Shown here piece after piece: positions 1-10,555 of a stretch of DNA of 64,000 bases. Position 1 is the stretch's first letter, and each line of letters starts with the position of its first letter. Under the pieces are notes generated by a model, which was given only the letters and a program-made list of their open reading frames with translations, had not been told where the DNA came from and made no database searches. The translations under genes were made by a program, and so were the position numbers. Source of the DNA: Rhyzopertha dominica (Eukaryota > Arthropoda > Insecta > Coleoptera > Bostrichidae); the NCBI GenBank assembly GCA_025024175.1, contig QCXZ01000064.1, forward strand, positions 24,920,286-24,984,285, in the 5' to 3' direction.

Positions 1-1620
1 TATTATTCATTTAGTATACACGAATACACCCAAGTAATAAAAAGATGGAAGCCTACTTAAGTAGTCTTCTGATTCCATGATTTATATTTAACGGAACCGA
101 GTGAAATGAAGAAAAACACATAAGCCAATGCACTGATAAGGTTAAAGGTTAATCGATTTTTGTCTTCATAAAAATTAACATTCGAATATGTACCAAAGTT
201 TTTTCAAATGAAAAAGTCAGTTGCCATTCAATATACAATACGAAGTGGTTGCATGTACAGAATTTTAGCAAACGTTTATTGGTAGAAAGAAAATTTGATG
301 CCTACTGTNAAAGCGTTTCCTTAAAAATAAACCCGAAGAAAGTGTATCACGGTGACAGTACAATTAAATAAATTTAGTTGCTTTAAATGAAGGATACCTA
401 ATGACAGTATACCAAATAGATTAATATTTGATATTTGATCCTGCAAAATAATGTTCACATAGCTGAAAATAAAAAATATAAGAAATCAGTAGGTACCCTA
501 CCACGCACCTTAAATTTTGTTGTTTTTATACTTTTGATTTGAATTTATGTCTCTAGGTAAAACCTGCAATGTTACGAGGCAATTTTCCATCTTTCGGATA
601 TGGAAGTAAGTGACTTTCCGGCTAACTCAAAACTGTCTTCTTCCAACGCAAAGTTATGGTGCCAGATAAGCACAACTTCAAACAAACAGACAGAAGTCAT
701 ATTTTAGGATTTGAATGACTAACTGCTCGAAATGTGACATAAATTTATCATGTCTGGGCGCTTTCCTGATTTTATTACACTCGATTCTTGGTTTCGGCTT
801 CGCACTTATATTTTATACAAACACGTTCGCGCTCATGTATGCGGGACGCAAACACAACAATGTTATGCCGGCTTACAGCTATCAACAATAATTTCCTTTT
901 ATATGTTTGAGTTGACGAAGCTTTTTGTTCGCTGCATCCTGGATTCCGATGCTAAAGCCTTTGAATCAACGTTAGCGGTGCTTATTTTTATCGATTTAGG
1001 AAGGAGGCATCNCGCGCTTTCTGTATACATATTTATCTTGTTCAGCTTTTAATAACTTTAATATGATATTCGAAAAATATGTAGTGACGAGTACGAGCAA
1101 TTTTTCTCACAAACTGGACATACTTCGGTCAAAGCTTACGAGCGCATATTGATGTCTAATTGGTTTGGACACTTTCCAGTAAACAAAATTTAATTTGGTT
1201 GCTATGGTAACAACAATGATGTTTGGTATATAAGCTGTCAGTTTGTCATACAGAAATTCAAGAGAATTTTTTTAAAACGGTAGCCTAAGAAAAACCTAAT
1301 TTTTTATGAAAATGAGTTTCGATAAATTATTAAGATTTGTTTTTGAAAGGGTTACCGGCTCACCGGGCAAATAATTTTTTGCTGATATGGTGGAAACCTT
1401 AGGTGATCAGTGTCCTTCACACAGATAAACATAAACTGACCTCAACAGCAGCATTACAAGCACACGCCAATAAAAAGGTCACACAAAATAATATCATAAA
1501 TGAATCTGGTTGCCTCGTAACTTTAAAAGACTTGACCAATCTTAGCAGAAAACCTCAAAACAGCAAAATTTGACGAAAGTATATCAATTCTACAATATAC
1601 TTACAAATGTGAAGTTCATG
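1..1620. other. AT-rich stretch, no gene seen
   Basis: I see no convincing exon, RNA gene or repeat here. An open frame of about 100 codons at 750-1052 has no recognisable motif, contains an ambiguous base and lacks clear splice or start context, so I treat it as chance. If the homeobox gene ending at 3273 follows the usual structure, this stretch lies in one of its introns; that is inference. Confidence 0.5.
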
Positions 1621-2720
1621 GCAACGTTGATGAGGATCGAAATTAGAGGTGCCTTTGTTTTCAAAATCCAGAAATGAAAGATACATTTGCGTCTTATCCA
1701 GAAACAATTTTTCTAGATGGCACGTATTGTCTACATAGCAGTCACACAGCCACGTACTTAATTATGGTGGAAGATTCAGAAGGAGGTGGTAAAATAGTAG
1801 TAGATGGTATGCTTCTTAATGAAACTAAAGAAAATATTAATTGGTTTATAAAAACTTTTAAAAGACTCAGTGACTCATCATGTCTGATATAGATAATAAG
1901 GAAAGATATGTTTTCAAAAAACATTTCCCTGGTGCGTCTTTACAAATTTGTTTATTTCATACACTTCAGTTTTTAATAGAGAAGCGAGTACAAAAAAGTG
2001 GATTTATTGAGCATAGAATATGAAGTTGCCAATGATTATTTGCAAAGGTTAGCCTATGCTCTCTCCGAAAAACGTTATCAAAAACTGTACATAGAAATGA
2101 ACAAAATGCCCCTTTAGTCGTTATGGATTATGTTGAAGAGAACTAGGAATCAATTAGAAATGAATGGGTTTTATATCTGACTTTTCAAATTGTGTCATTT
2201 TTGAATAAAACGAATAACAGACTTGAATCTGTAAATGCCAAATTAAAATCAGTAATTTCAAAATTTTTTGATTTAGAAGATTTCATATTTTTTTGTCATT
2301 ATTCTTAACTCGTTGCGTGTCGACCGAAACATAAAAACTTCAAAGCAATACCATAAAGTCACAACAACAGTATTTCCAGTAGATTCGGTGGAGGATTTGT
2401 ATTGTAAACTTTTGATGATACAGAATCAACTATTTGATGCAAATTTATTAGTGCTTACTCTGTATCACGTCAGCCTTTTTTTTTGTTAACTGCTGCTCAG
2501 ATGTGCGATCCTTCAACAGAAACAGATATTTTCAGAGAAATCGCTAATAATTCTCCAAAAAATCGCAGACCACTGACAAATCATCAAAAGTCCCAATTAA
2601 GTAGTGAAGTTTCATCTGAAACTTTTTTCGACCGATATGATTTATCAAATCTCTTGTGGCGAAAAGATCAAATAATGAAAAAAACATTGCCGCCTGTCAA
2701 TACCTAGTGGACAATATGAT
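1621..2720 (+). pseudogene. Decayed ZSWIM3-like (MULE-derived) gene copy
   Basis: Reading across frames gives a recognisable series of blocks from the ZSWIM3-like family, which descends from a Mutator-type transposase. The blocks are IFLDGTYCLHSS and YLIMVEDSEGGG near 1705-1790, MSDIDNKERYVF and FPGASLQICLFHTLQ at about 1879-1970, and NAKLKSVISKFFDLEDF near 2230-2285, which in the family precedes the SWIM finger. The order is that of the family. Frames are broken many times by stops and indels between 1890 and 2480, so it cannot make a protein. The last open piece, 2483-2707, has no clear motif and may be the family's C-terminal part. It lies about 330 bases upstream of the homeobox exon and on the same strand, probably inside its last intron. 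Identity is from remembered family motifs. Confidence 0.72.
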
Positions 2721-3048
2721 TAATAGCAAAAAATTGTGACGAACGCTACAGCCAGCGGTGAACACTGAAACCAATTTCTCTAATTTCAGTACTAGTAGCG
2801 GTTCTAAGTTAAATGAGGAGTTTAATCAAAGATAAAGTGCTGATTCACAAGATTTAGGCATTGAAGAAAAAGTTGATGTGACTAAGAATAAGATCATAAT
2901 ACTTTCTAATATTAAAATACGAGTTGTAAAAACGGAGGCACTCCCTTATATATAAATCAAAGAAGAAAATTCGAATTTTGTTTAATTTTGATAGTCGTAT
3001 ATTACTAAGAGCAACTAAATTGTATCACGTTTGTCGTGTTTGTTCCAG

Positions 3049-3273
3049 GTAAAAATTTGGTTCCAAAACCGTAGAATGAAATGGAAGAGAAGCAAGAAAG
3101 CACAGCAAGAGGCGAAAAGCAGCAAAGATAGCGACAGCGTGACCACCAAAGCGCAGCCCTCTCTCAACAGTCTCAAAACGAATTCGACTCCGAGCCAGGA
3201 CAGTTCGAGTCAAAGCGATAGTGCTCGCAAAGTACAAGATGGAGAATCTCTTTATAGACCTTATGTAGTGTAG
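3049..3273 (+). CDS. exex: Last exon of Mnx/HB9-type homeobox gene (extra-extra)
   Basis: This exon encodes the end of a homeodomain transcription factor. The acceptor is a pyrimidine-rich tract ending in CAG at 3046-3048, and the coding sequence opens with VKIWFQNRRMKWKRSKK, homeodomain residues 45-60, so the intron falls between residues 44 and 45, phase 0. Q50 and N51 are present, giving Antennapedia-class DNA recognition. The sequence running on from the domain, RSKKAQQEAK, is characteristic of Mnx/HB9 proteins, which in insects and vertebrates specify motor-neuron identity. A 58-residue Ser/Asn/Lys-rich tail follows and ends LYRPYVV before a TAG. All earlier exons, including the first part of the homeodomain and any eh1 repressor motif, lie left of the window. 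Family assignment is firm; a different Q50 homeobox class is less likely because of the RSKKAQQEAK extension. Confidence 0.88.
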   Translation, partial: VKIWFQNRRMKWKRSKKAQQEAKSSKDSDSVTTKAQPSLNSLKTNSTPSQDSSSQSDSARKVQDGESLYRPYVV

Positions 3274-3575
3274 GACATGACTTAGTAAAAGGAGGGTTGC
3301 ATCTGCTAGTGCTCAAATAAGGTACTTCGCGAGGTATTTTTGTATCATATGTTTATAACTTGTTCGAGGAACACCTTGTATATAACTAGTATTAGAAGTA
3401 TGTATGTGAGTCGTAACTTATTTAATTAATTGTAAATGAGTGGACATACATCTTCCATTATTCTATTCGCTACCTCGATTTTTTCTCTGTATAGTAAAGA
3501 TGTAAATAATTTGAAGTTCCTAAATTAAAAGAAAACAATTGTGTATAAATGGCAAATAAAATACTGTTCAAATGA
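3274..3575 (+). terminator. 3' UTR and poly(A) signal of the Mnx-type gene
   Basis: AT-rich sequence directly after the stop codon contains an AATAAA signal at 3555-3560. That is the first well-placed signal on this strand, giving a 3' UTR of about 300 bases. A later, alternative end cannot be excluded. Confidence 0.55.
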
Positions 3576-5138
3576 ATTGCCTCGTACAATTTCTTCCTTC
3601 GGAGTACTACACCAAAAAGTAAAGGTAAGTGATATACTTTACGTAATTTGATACAAAATAATTTATTTAATTTAATTAATTAGTTTAAACTGCATCTTGA
3701 ATAGAAAAGGTTATGGCTTGCGATGGCATTGGTATATTATCTCAATTAAGCAATTATAAATCTACATATTTTTTTTTCTATTAGAAGCAAGAATAATTTT
3801 CTAGGAACAACCTCTGGGCAAAATTAACGTTTTAATGAATGCATCAAAGGAATGTTAAAAATTTAACCGAAATCTTTGCAGCTAGCTTTAAAAGGTTATC
3901 AACAAGCATGTCTGTCACCTGACTATTATTCTAAATAGTTAACATGAGTTTTGAATGTTTAATAACATATATAAATAAAATATGCAGTCTGTTCTTTTTT
4001 CTGTCTTGTTCAATTAAGCTTTATCTTTATCTTTATTCGACTCTTCTTCTTTATTTTCTAAAATAGTAGCAGATTGCTACGAAATGTATCTAAATTTACT
4101 TATAATATAAAAAAATTAAAAACTTATAACTGCCAGCGACAGCTATAGCTAGTGTGCCCTTGCAGAAGCAGTGACTTTTGTTGTCAAATAGAAAATACGA
4201 ATTCATTTTCATTAGCTATTCCTTTCTATCAGGTGTAATTTAAACCTACACTTTGATTTATTAATTCTATCATTTCATAGTTTCTAGCTATAAAAACAGC
4301 ACCTATGTGGGGTGTTAAAAAGTCTAAAGTATTTAAAAAGTTATTAGTAGGGACCAAAATACACGAAAAAATTTAACAAACATGGGTCCGTAAAGTAGCG
4401 GTTTCAGGGATATGGAAAGTTATTCTTCTTTTAGCTCCTTTTCTATTTTGCATAAACTTGCAATTATTGTTATAGTAGGATGATATTTTGTGAAATAAGC
4501 ATTAAGTATTTGACTGTTGTTAGTACTATGGCGATTTACTCTAAACACTACATCTTTAAGCTAAAACTTATCCAAATCGCAAGATTACTTCAAACTACAG
4601 GGATAAATATTGCGACTTTGTATATATTTATAAACAGCAGTGTCATTTCTGTGCAACTGATACTTGAATCCTTGACAAAGTGAAGAAGATAACTGGAGGT
4701 TTCAAATTTTTTTACTTCATAGCATTATAAGCATTTGTAGTCCACATCGCTTTTAGGTTCGCACTTTCCTGGCACACCTCCTCCCAGCCACATCATGGTG
4801 AGTTTCCAATTAAGTATGGGGCCATATCGTTGTGTTTTAGATGAGTTATCCTTAAGCTTTCAGCAGTCGATTCCTCGTTCGTCGTTCTACTTGATGGTGA
4901 CTCCTCTTACATTATTTGTGCCCTTATGCTTTTCCACCCTTTTGTAGTGTTTGAATTATTCACATGGACTTCTGGATCAGCATTATAGTCGTTATGATGT
5001 CTGTCTGGACGTTGCTGCACGGCAATGAAGCTTCTGCACTTAGAGTACGTTACAAACAATAAAATGAAAATCAACGTACATCATCTAGTAGTGACTGCGA
5101 ACTACGGCTACTAACTACAGTAGCTTTGTACAGAAAAG
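3576..5138. other. Intergenic DNA, no gene seen
   Basis: The stretch is AT-rich. A 67-codon open frame at 4480-4683 is hydrophobic but has no motif or splice context. Around 4740-5050 composition is somewhat less AT-rich, yet neither strand gives a recognisable protein. Confidence 0.5.
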
Positions 5139-5151
5139 AGGTCAGGTCAGG
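5139..5151 (+). repeat. Short TCAGG run
   Basis: AGG followed by two TCAGG units. TCAGG is the telomeric repeat of many beetles, and this is the shortest of three such runs in the window. On its own it could be chance; the longer runs near 33.45 and 46.75 kb make it worth listing. Confidence 0.4.
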
Positions 5152-5219
5152 ATGGTGTATGTACCGTCTATAGTAACCTACGACTTTATTTTGAAACTAG
5201 CTGGTGTAGACCCGCTTGG

Positions 5220-5690
5220 CTCGGTCACTTTTTTGTGCACTCCTGTGCCGTCACGAGACTGTTTTAGCAATGTGCTACATTTGGGACTTCTTTCGCATTC
5301 TCTCAAATGTTCTAGAATGTTTCATGACCTTCACGAAACGTCGATTTTGAATTTTTCAGAATGTTCTATGACTTCACGAAACATCGATTTTTGACATATC
5401 CACAGCGAGACGGTTACGATAGTGTGCCACACTTAGGAGTTCTTTCGTCTGCTAATAACTTTTCCAGAATGTCCTACGACTCCTCTAAACGTCGATTTTC
5501 GATATCTCTACCACGAGGCGATTATAACAATGTGTACACTTGGGAATTCTTTCGTTGTGTACTGAATGTTCTAGAAAACCCTCTGACCTTCCCGAGACGT
5601 CGATTTTTGACACCTCCATAGCGAGACGGTTACGACAATTTGCCACCCTAGGAAGTTCTTTCGTTTTCTGTTGAATGTTCTAGACTTTTT
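5220..5690. repeat. Tandem array of ~100-bp units carrying heat-shock-element cores
   Basis: About four diverged units share the landmarks GCGAGACGGTTACGA, a CACTTRGGARTTCTTTCG-like block, a GAATGTTC-type core and CGTCGATTTT. The GAATGTTC-type cores start near 5359, 5467, 5564 and 5673, so the period is 97-109 bp; an extra partial unit has its core at 5308-5323. Several cores are good heat-shock elements, meaning alternating nGAAn and nTTCn blocks: GAATGTTCTAGAA at 5564-5576 is three perfect blocks, and 5308-5323, 5355-5366, 5462-5474 and 5673-5685 are close. Open frames at 5152-5394 and 5361-5621 are by-products of the array. It lies 1.3-1.8 kb from an orphan heat-shock promoter that points towards it. 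Confidence 0.72.
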
Positions 5691-6753
5691 GTCTCTAACT
5701 CTCACATTACGAATATCTACACACATAATTCTTAAACATATCGCAGAAACAGAACTTTGTCCGACGATTTTCTCGACCAGGATTTCAATTAACTAAAACA
5801 GGAGGACAGAAGGAAAATAAAACTTGCGTAAAACAACTGAAGCGAGAGGTCCTGATGAGATCGGACGCGCCCGCTGGTAGGGATAATACCGTCTGCCGAT
5901 TGGTTGAAAAGTTTTAGATTGGTCCCAATCTTCGTAATTTTGGTTGAGAAACTCATAATTTATTGCCTCGGGTCGCCCTAATGGAACGAAAATCAGACAA
6001 AGAAAGAAGACGATTGAATCTTTTGTTGAGAACCGAATATGTTTAGGACCATCTATAAAGTATTAGCGTATTACGAGTAGAATACGGTATTAGGTTCCAC
6101 CTTAATTCTTATTTGTTGCTTATGGAATAAATTTACAGTTGTAGGTAAGATTTCCCCTTCATGTGTGTTTGTTTGGTGTAGTGAATAGATAGATAGCTAA
6201 AGTGGAAAGAATAAGCTTAATTTATAACAAAAGATGTTCCTGTATAAAATATAGTAGAAAAATAAGAAAGGTAAGAAAGTTTAGCCACAATGTCTTATGA
6301 AGGTGGTGAATGTTAACTACTTCTTTTATAACTTGTCTACTATTAAAATGAAAAAAAATAGAATAAACAATCAGCACAACAAATTGTCGATGGTTGAGTT
6401 GTATACACAAGATAGGTATATTGTACTTTGCTTCAAACAGCTGATCATTTAAGAACTCATCTTTTAGTAGATTGAGGGCTCACTACTACCCAAAAGCTAT
6501 AGATATAACATATTATTCAAACAGTAATAGTTGGCACGAGTGTGCAACTAAGTTCAGTTATTTAGTAACTAGGCAGTAGAAGTAAACAAGTTAAAGTTGT
6601 AAAAGACACACTCTTCATAAATATCACTAGTTATTAGTACATAACATCCTGATTTAATAAACGAACACAAACCACCTATTATCGTATTAACATTTTTTTC
6701 TTAAATAAAGACAATAAGTGTAAATTTCGCATATTTGGTCCTTCGTACACTAT
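5691..6753. other. Non-coding stretch between the array and the heat-shock promoter
   Basis: Neither strand has a recognisable protein; the 62-codon minus-strand frame at 6222-6410 is hydrophobic and without motif. If the promoter near 7.0 kb is active, this DNA would be transcribed on the minus strand as a leader, intron or noncoding RNA body. That is inference. Confidence 0.45.
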
Positions 6754-6816
6754 TTATATAAGTGTATTACGCATTGTTATAAGTACGAGGTTAGAAAACT
6801 GCGGATTTCTGATCAT
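6754..6816 (-). CDS. 20-codon short ORF in the predicted heat-shock leader
   Basis: This is the first ATG frame of any note on the minus strand after the predicted start near 6998. It encodes 20 residues beginning MIRNPQFSNL and then stops. No heat-shock protein start, such as the GIDLGTT block of Hsp70, is found in any frame as far as 5.2 kb. The frame is listed because the leader otherwise lacks a coding region; it may well be untranslated. Confidence 0.2.
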   Translation of the reverse strand: MIRNPQFSNLVLITMRNTLI

Positions 6817-6984
6817 CTTCCTTTATTCAAAACACTTGTTCCAAATACACTACGCGTAAACACAATAAACTACTTTAAAACACTACTGTTCTAACATTGC
6901 TAATTTACTAAAACACTTTACAACACACACTAACACTGAAAACAACTGCTTCAGTAAGCTTTCTGCTCGCTTTCTAACCGCTAT

Positions 6985-7105
6985 TCGAATTCTGAACTGC
7001 CCGCGCTCTCTCTGTCGGGATATTTATACGCCCATCGAATATTCCAGAAGTGACACCTTCCAGACGCTATCGAAACTTCACGAAGGTTCCATTGATAGAA
7101 TCTCG
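6985..7105 (-). promoter_or_regulatory. Orphan hsp70-like promoter, transcribing leftward
   Basis: On the minus strand the order is that of a classic inducible heat-shock promoter. Two strong heat-shock elements come first: four alternating blocks at 7072-7089 (GAAACTTCACGAAGGTTC) and three at 7037-7049 (GAATATTCCAGAA), with further TTC/GAA blocks between them. A TATA box, CGTATAAATA, follows at 7021-7030, then a GAGAGAG run at 7006-7013, and an arthropod-like initiator CAGTT near 6998, 30 bases from TATA. The downstream leader, about 6998 to 6820, is free of long frames and resembles heat-shock leaders in composition. No coding region follows. It could be the promoter of a lost hsp gene, of a heat-induced noncoding RNA, or part of a transposon. 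Confidence 0.75.
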
Positions 7106-7764
7106 AGAGTCTCGGTATTTCCTGCTATCTATCTGTCGCTGGGATCGCTACTTACAGTGTCCTACTACACCGCATCTACACGCCTGCAACTCCGATCCAC
7201 AGATGACGCTGATTCTGTAGCAGTATATTAATTCATGTAAAATTTAGTAATTGTCAAAGCTAACACAAAAGAAAGTTTGATAACATTAATGAGAATACAT
7301 TTAATACATCATTTAAAGTTGGCTACACCTTAACTATCTTATAATCTTGTATAGTTTTACTTTAATCTAAGTTAAACTGTTTGGTTATTCTTGGATTATT
7401 TATGTAGCTTTTTTGATTAATAATACGTTTATTATTTAACGAAATTTCTACCATGCTGCCATGTGATCCATCCTCCAAAGTGAAGCTGGGTTAACTTGTT
7501 TTTTTNTAAGTGAAGATGAGATAGTGATGATGAAGATGAGTAGTCCTCGAAATTAAACATACATATATGTTTACGTCACTGTTTAAATAAATAAAAGAGA
7601 TTGGGACACGTTTTGATCCTTTTATGGTAGTCTTCTCCAGCTTGTGCCTGTGGTGGAATAAAGCTAATGATGTTATAGATATTGTTAACGTGACTTACCA
7701 ACTAACTGCAGGTGTCAACACTAGCTCATATTCTTTTGAAATTATCATTTATTAATCAAATTAA
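7106..7764. other. Upstream of the heat-shock promoter, no gene seen
   Basis: AT-rich DNA without a convincing exon on either strand. Some less AT-rich sequence at 7106-7210, next to the heat-shock elements, may belong to the promoter region. Confidence 0.4.
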
Positions 7765-8480
7765 ATGTCCAAACTGAAGACCTCCCGCGGCTTGTCAATA
7801 ACCTAGACTATCACAAAAATTGCGCAACGAATTCTGCAGCCAGTTCAGCGGAGTTTCTTTAATTTCTTGTATGATTCTACCTTCCAGCTCTTCCAGATTT
7901 CGTATGTTTTTTTTGTACGCCTGATTTTTTAAATTACCCTAAAGAAAATCATCTAATGGACTTAAATCAAGCGACCTAGCGGGTCATTCACTAGTTTCCC
8001 CACATCGTATCCACCGACTTCAGAAGACATTATCCAGATATAGGCGAATTCCAAAATGTGGCAAGAAAGTTAAAACCAGACGTTGCGGTCTCATCGATAT
8101 TCTTCTGGAATTAAGAGTAGTACCACTCAAGTGAGTTCAAGCAGATATCTGTAGTGGTATGTTGTCCATAATAATAATACTAGCACACACATTTAGTTTC
8201 TGAGGGTACTGTATATGCCGTTCCATCATCCAGTGAGGATTTTGACTAGACCAGTAGCGCTAGTTATATCTGTTTACAAATCCATTCAAGCAAAGAATAG
8301 CTTGGTCAGAAAATACAATGTTGCATGAGAATTTTGGATTATTATTTGTCAAATCCATCCATCATCGCACAAAACTGCATTCTCTTTTCAATACCATCTT
8401 GCCATCTTCATTTAGGTCATGGAGAAGATCTACTTTGTAGGGTTTGTATTTTTTTTCTCCTTTATATTCGAACTAGCACC
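7765..8480 (-). pseudogene. Decayed mariner/IS630-type transposase, copy A
   Basis: Minus-strand translation across frames gives blocks of a DDE transposase from the IS630-Tc1-mariner group. From the N-terminal side they are NIVFSDQAILCLNGFVNRYN (first catalytic Asp) around 8290-8345, NPHWMMERHIQYPQKLNVCA near 8200-8250, LYLDNVF near 8020, PARSLDLSPLDDFL (third catalytic region) near 7960, and NLEELEGRIIQEIKETPL near 7855-7905. Stops and frameshifts separate nearly all blocks, and the central QQDGA region is lost. A second, shorter copy lies on the same strand at 24.5-25.4 kb. A further block of this element, 10010-10250, matches the end of that second copy, suggesting that later insertions split copy A. 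Confidence 0.75.
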
Positions 8481-8652
8481 GATTGACTAATATTAGTGTA
8501 CAATGCAAGTTGATTTATATTTCAACTTACTGAAAGGTAGACTGAAATATTAGTACTTTTGGGTTACACCGCGTCTGATTTTGGTATAAGGTCAACGCTT
8601 CGTCCACACTTGTAAGGGACATCATCGGAACAGAACAAGGAGTATGGAATAT

Positions 8653-9000
8653 TGTCGCACTCTGCGGTATTGGGTGCGCGCTGCTTGCGTTGCCGAAGAT
8701 TAAAGCCTGAAACAGAACTTAGGACAAGGGCAAGAGTAATACGACTTAGGTCGTTTTAACATAACCATTTAATAACAACATACTAAATTTGTAAACAAAC
8801 ACAAGCACATAAAGTAAGTAATAAAGTCTAAGTATTAGACCAATCTATGATTGATTATTTTCACTATTTATACTAGAATAAGCTCCTACGTCATGAAGAT
8901 AGTATAACGCTTAAATTGCTGAACTAGCGCATAACTCGCTGTTCAAGGGTGATTGGATACCAAATAGTGGAGAGATGATAACCATCTATGGCTTCTTGGA
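8653..9000 (-). repeat. LTR-like repeat, copy A
   Basis: The segment starts TGTCGCA and is homologous to 57517-57975. Shared landmarks are a TTGGGT..GCGC block, GAAACAGA.ACT, GGCA..AGAGTAATACGACTTAGG (GAGATACGACTTAGG in the other copy), a following AT stretch with TTTAATAACA, and a TATA box on the minus strand at 8864-8875. In minus orientation it ends TGCGACA, as retroviral-type LTRs usually end in CA. No tRNA primer site or internal region can be assigned, so solo LTR is the best reading. The right boundary is uncertain. Confidence 0.5.
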
Positions 9001-9099
9001 ATTTTCTGGTTGTGAAAAGGGATCTTGCACTAGAACTGACACGTGGTCAAACAAAATATTGTGACCGCTTCGGCTACTATACAGAATGAGTAAAGAAAG

Positions 9100-9970
9100 T
9101 TGATTTTATGTAGTGTTTATATTCATTAAGCCTGATTTTAATGGCTCTACCTGTTCCGCTACATAAACGGCACCACACGAATAAGGGATGCTGTAAATAC
9201 CTGTAGAACGTAGGGGATTTATTTTGTCCTTCGGAGATAGAAGAATCTGTGATATTCTTGAAATGGGCTGGAAAATAGTGTCTGACACCTTGAACATAGG
9301 GAACTAAAGCAGTCGATTTATAATTTGGGGTTCGAGAATTAGTTTGGATTTGGGGTAAAGATGACGATTAATTGCAGATTGTATCACACGGTTATTATAT
9401 CAGTTGTTGGCCAGACCGATGCCTAAATTTTGCAATTCACTTCGAAGGTTGCTCGGTTCAGAAACTGATATAGCACGGCTAACAAGAAAATTTAGGACAG
9501 AACTTTTTGTGATGTATGGTGATGAGAAAACGCTTGCAAGTACCGATCTGTGCCGGTGGCTTTGCGATAGACAGAGTGGCCCAAACGACCATCCGGTAGA
9601 GACGTGACAAGGACATCAAGAAATGGGAGAAAANTATGACGGTGNCGTCGACATAGCTAAGCCATGCAGATTTTAGGTTTATGTGTACATACCAGAAATT
9701 TGTCGGTAGAAGTGATGAAGTGAACATAAAATTTGAAGTACGTTGAAGCGAGACATTTTTCTACCAAGTCTGCGAATAAATATATCAGGCTGGTTGTCTC
9801 GGGATAATAATTGAAGGATAATCGTCACGGATTCTGGAATTGGTACTTTTGTAAATAAGGACATGGCTTCAAAACTGACCAGAATGTTCCCTGGGTCGAG
9901 AATGAGTTCCAATTACAAAGTGTTTGGAATTGAGAACAATTGGAAGATGTTTTCCCCTTGTAGTCCTTCA
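9100..9970 (-). pseudogene. Decayed Penelope-like element (RT plus GIY-YIG)
   Basis: Minus-strand frames carry parts of a Penelope-like retroelement polyprotein. At 9830-9912 NILVSFEAMSLFTKVPIPES is the RT block that in intact elements reads close to ILVSFDVVSLFTKVP. At about 9370-9500 the frames give NFLVSRAISVSEPSNLRSEL and then NRLL, which form the RT-to-endonuclease linker. At 9120-9300 VSDTIFQPISRI and STGIYSIPYSCGAVYVAE form the start of the GIY-YIG nuclease. Frameshifts, stops and two ambiguous bases break the reading, so it is dead. The missing 5' part and 3' end suggest truncation. It abuts the LTR-like repeat on its left. Confidence 0.78.
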
Positions 9971-10009
9971 AAAGATGTTATAAGTGGGTTAGTCGATAGA
10001 TTTTATGAA

Positions 10010-10250
10010 TTACTGGAAGGTATTTCAAACTGACATGAAAGCAGCAATGAACCACATGCATAATTACCATTAAATCAATAAACATTAATCGTGAGACTTG
10101 CAGAACGTGTTTTGATAACGATTTTCTTCTTTTATTTAAAAACATGATTGTTTTTACAAAAAATTTGTTACAAAAGTGTAAAATAAAGGTCATTTGAAGG
10201 ACGAAAAAGACTACAAGTCCGAAAAAAATAGACAGTACTTACGAACTCAT
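10010..10250 (-). repeat. Detached end of mariner-type element copy A
   Basis: The sequence from the AAACTGRCATGAAA block through TTGCAGAACGTGTTTTGATAACG matches 25270-25400 at the end of mariner copy B. In copy B the block is continuous with the transposase region, while here about 1.4 kb (LTR-like segment and Penelope-like element) separates them. A 71-codon frame at 9978-10193 is a by-product. Confidence 0.5.
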
Positions 10251-10555
10251 TAAAAAACGTTTACTTTAAAATTTTCTATCATCGAATGTCTTGAATCAGT
10301 ATCGGAAATGGATTTGAAGTGCTTTACAAACTCTCGTTTTTTGTATCACACGCTTTAAGGAACGGATTGTGCATTTTGAATTTATTTTGTGTTTATAGCT
10401 TTTATTCCATTTTAAAATGTTAGGGCTAATGAAAATTTATAGGGATATTCAAAATACAATTGTCATGATTGTGTTTGTTTGAGGCGAGAATTTTCCAGTT
10501 TTGAAAATGATGTATTTTATGAGCTTCGCACTATTAAATAAAACAAACTGTGAAT

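Noticed and set aside
750..1052. 100-codon frame at the left edge
   Set aside because: No known motif, ambiguous base inside, and no supporting splice or start context.
5152..5621. Two overlapping open frames of 80 and 86 codons
   Set aside because: They are produced by the tandem array; the frames follow the repeated DNA units, not a protein family.
6985..7105. Calling an hsp70 gene from the promoter
   Set aside because: No frame on either strand downstream contains Hsp70 or small-Hsp sequence, so only the promoter is reported.
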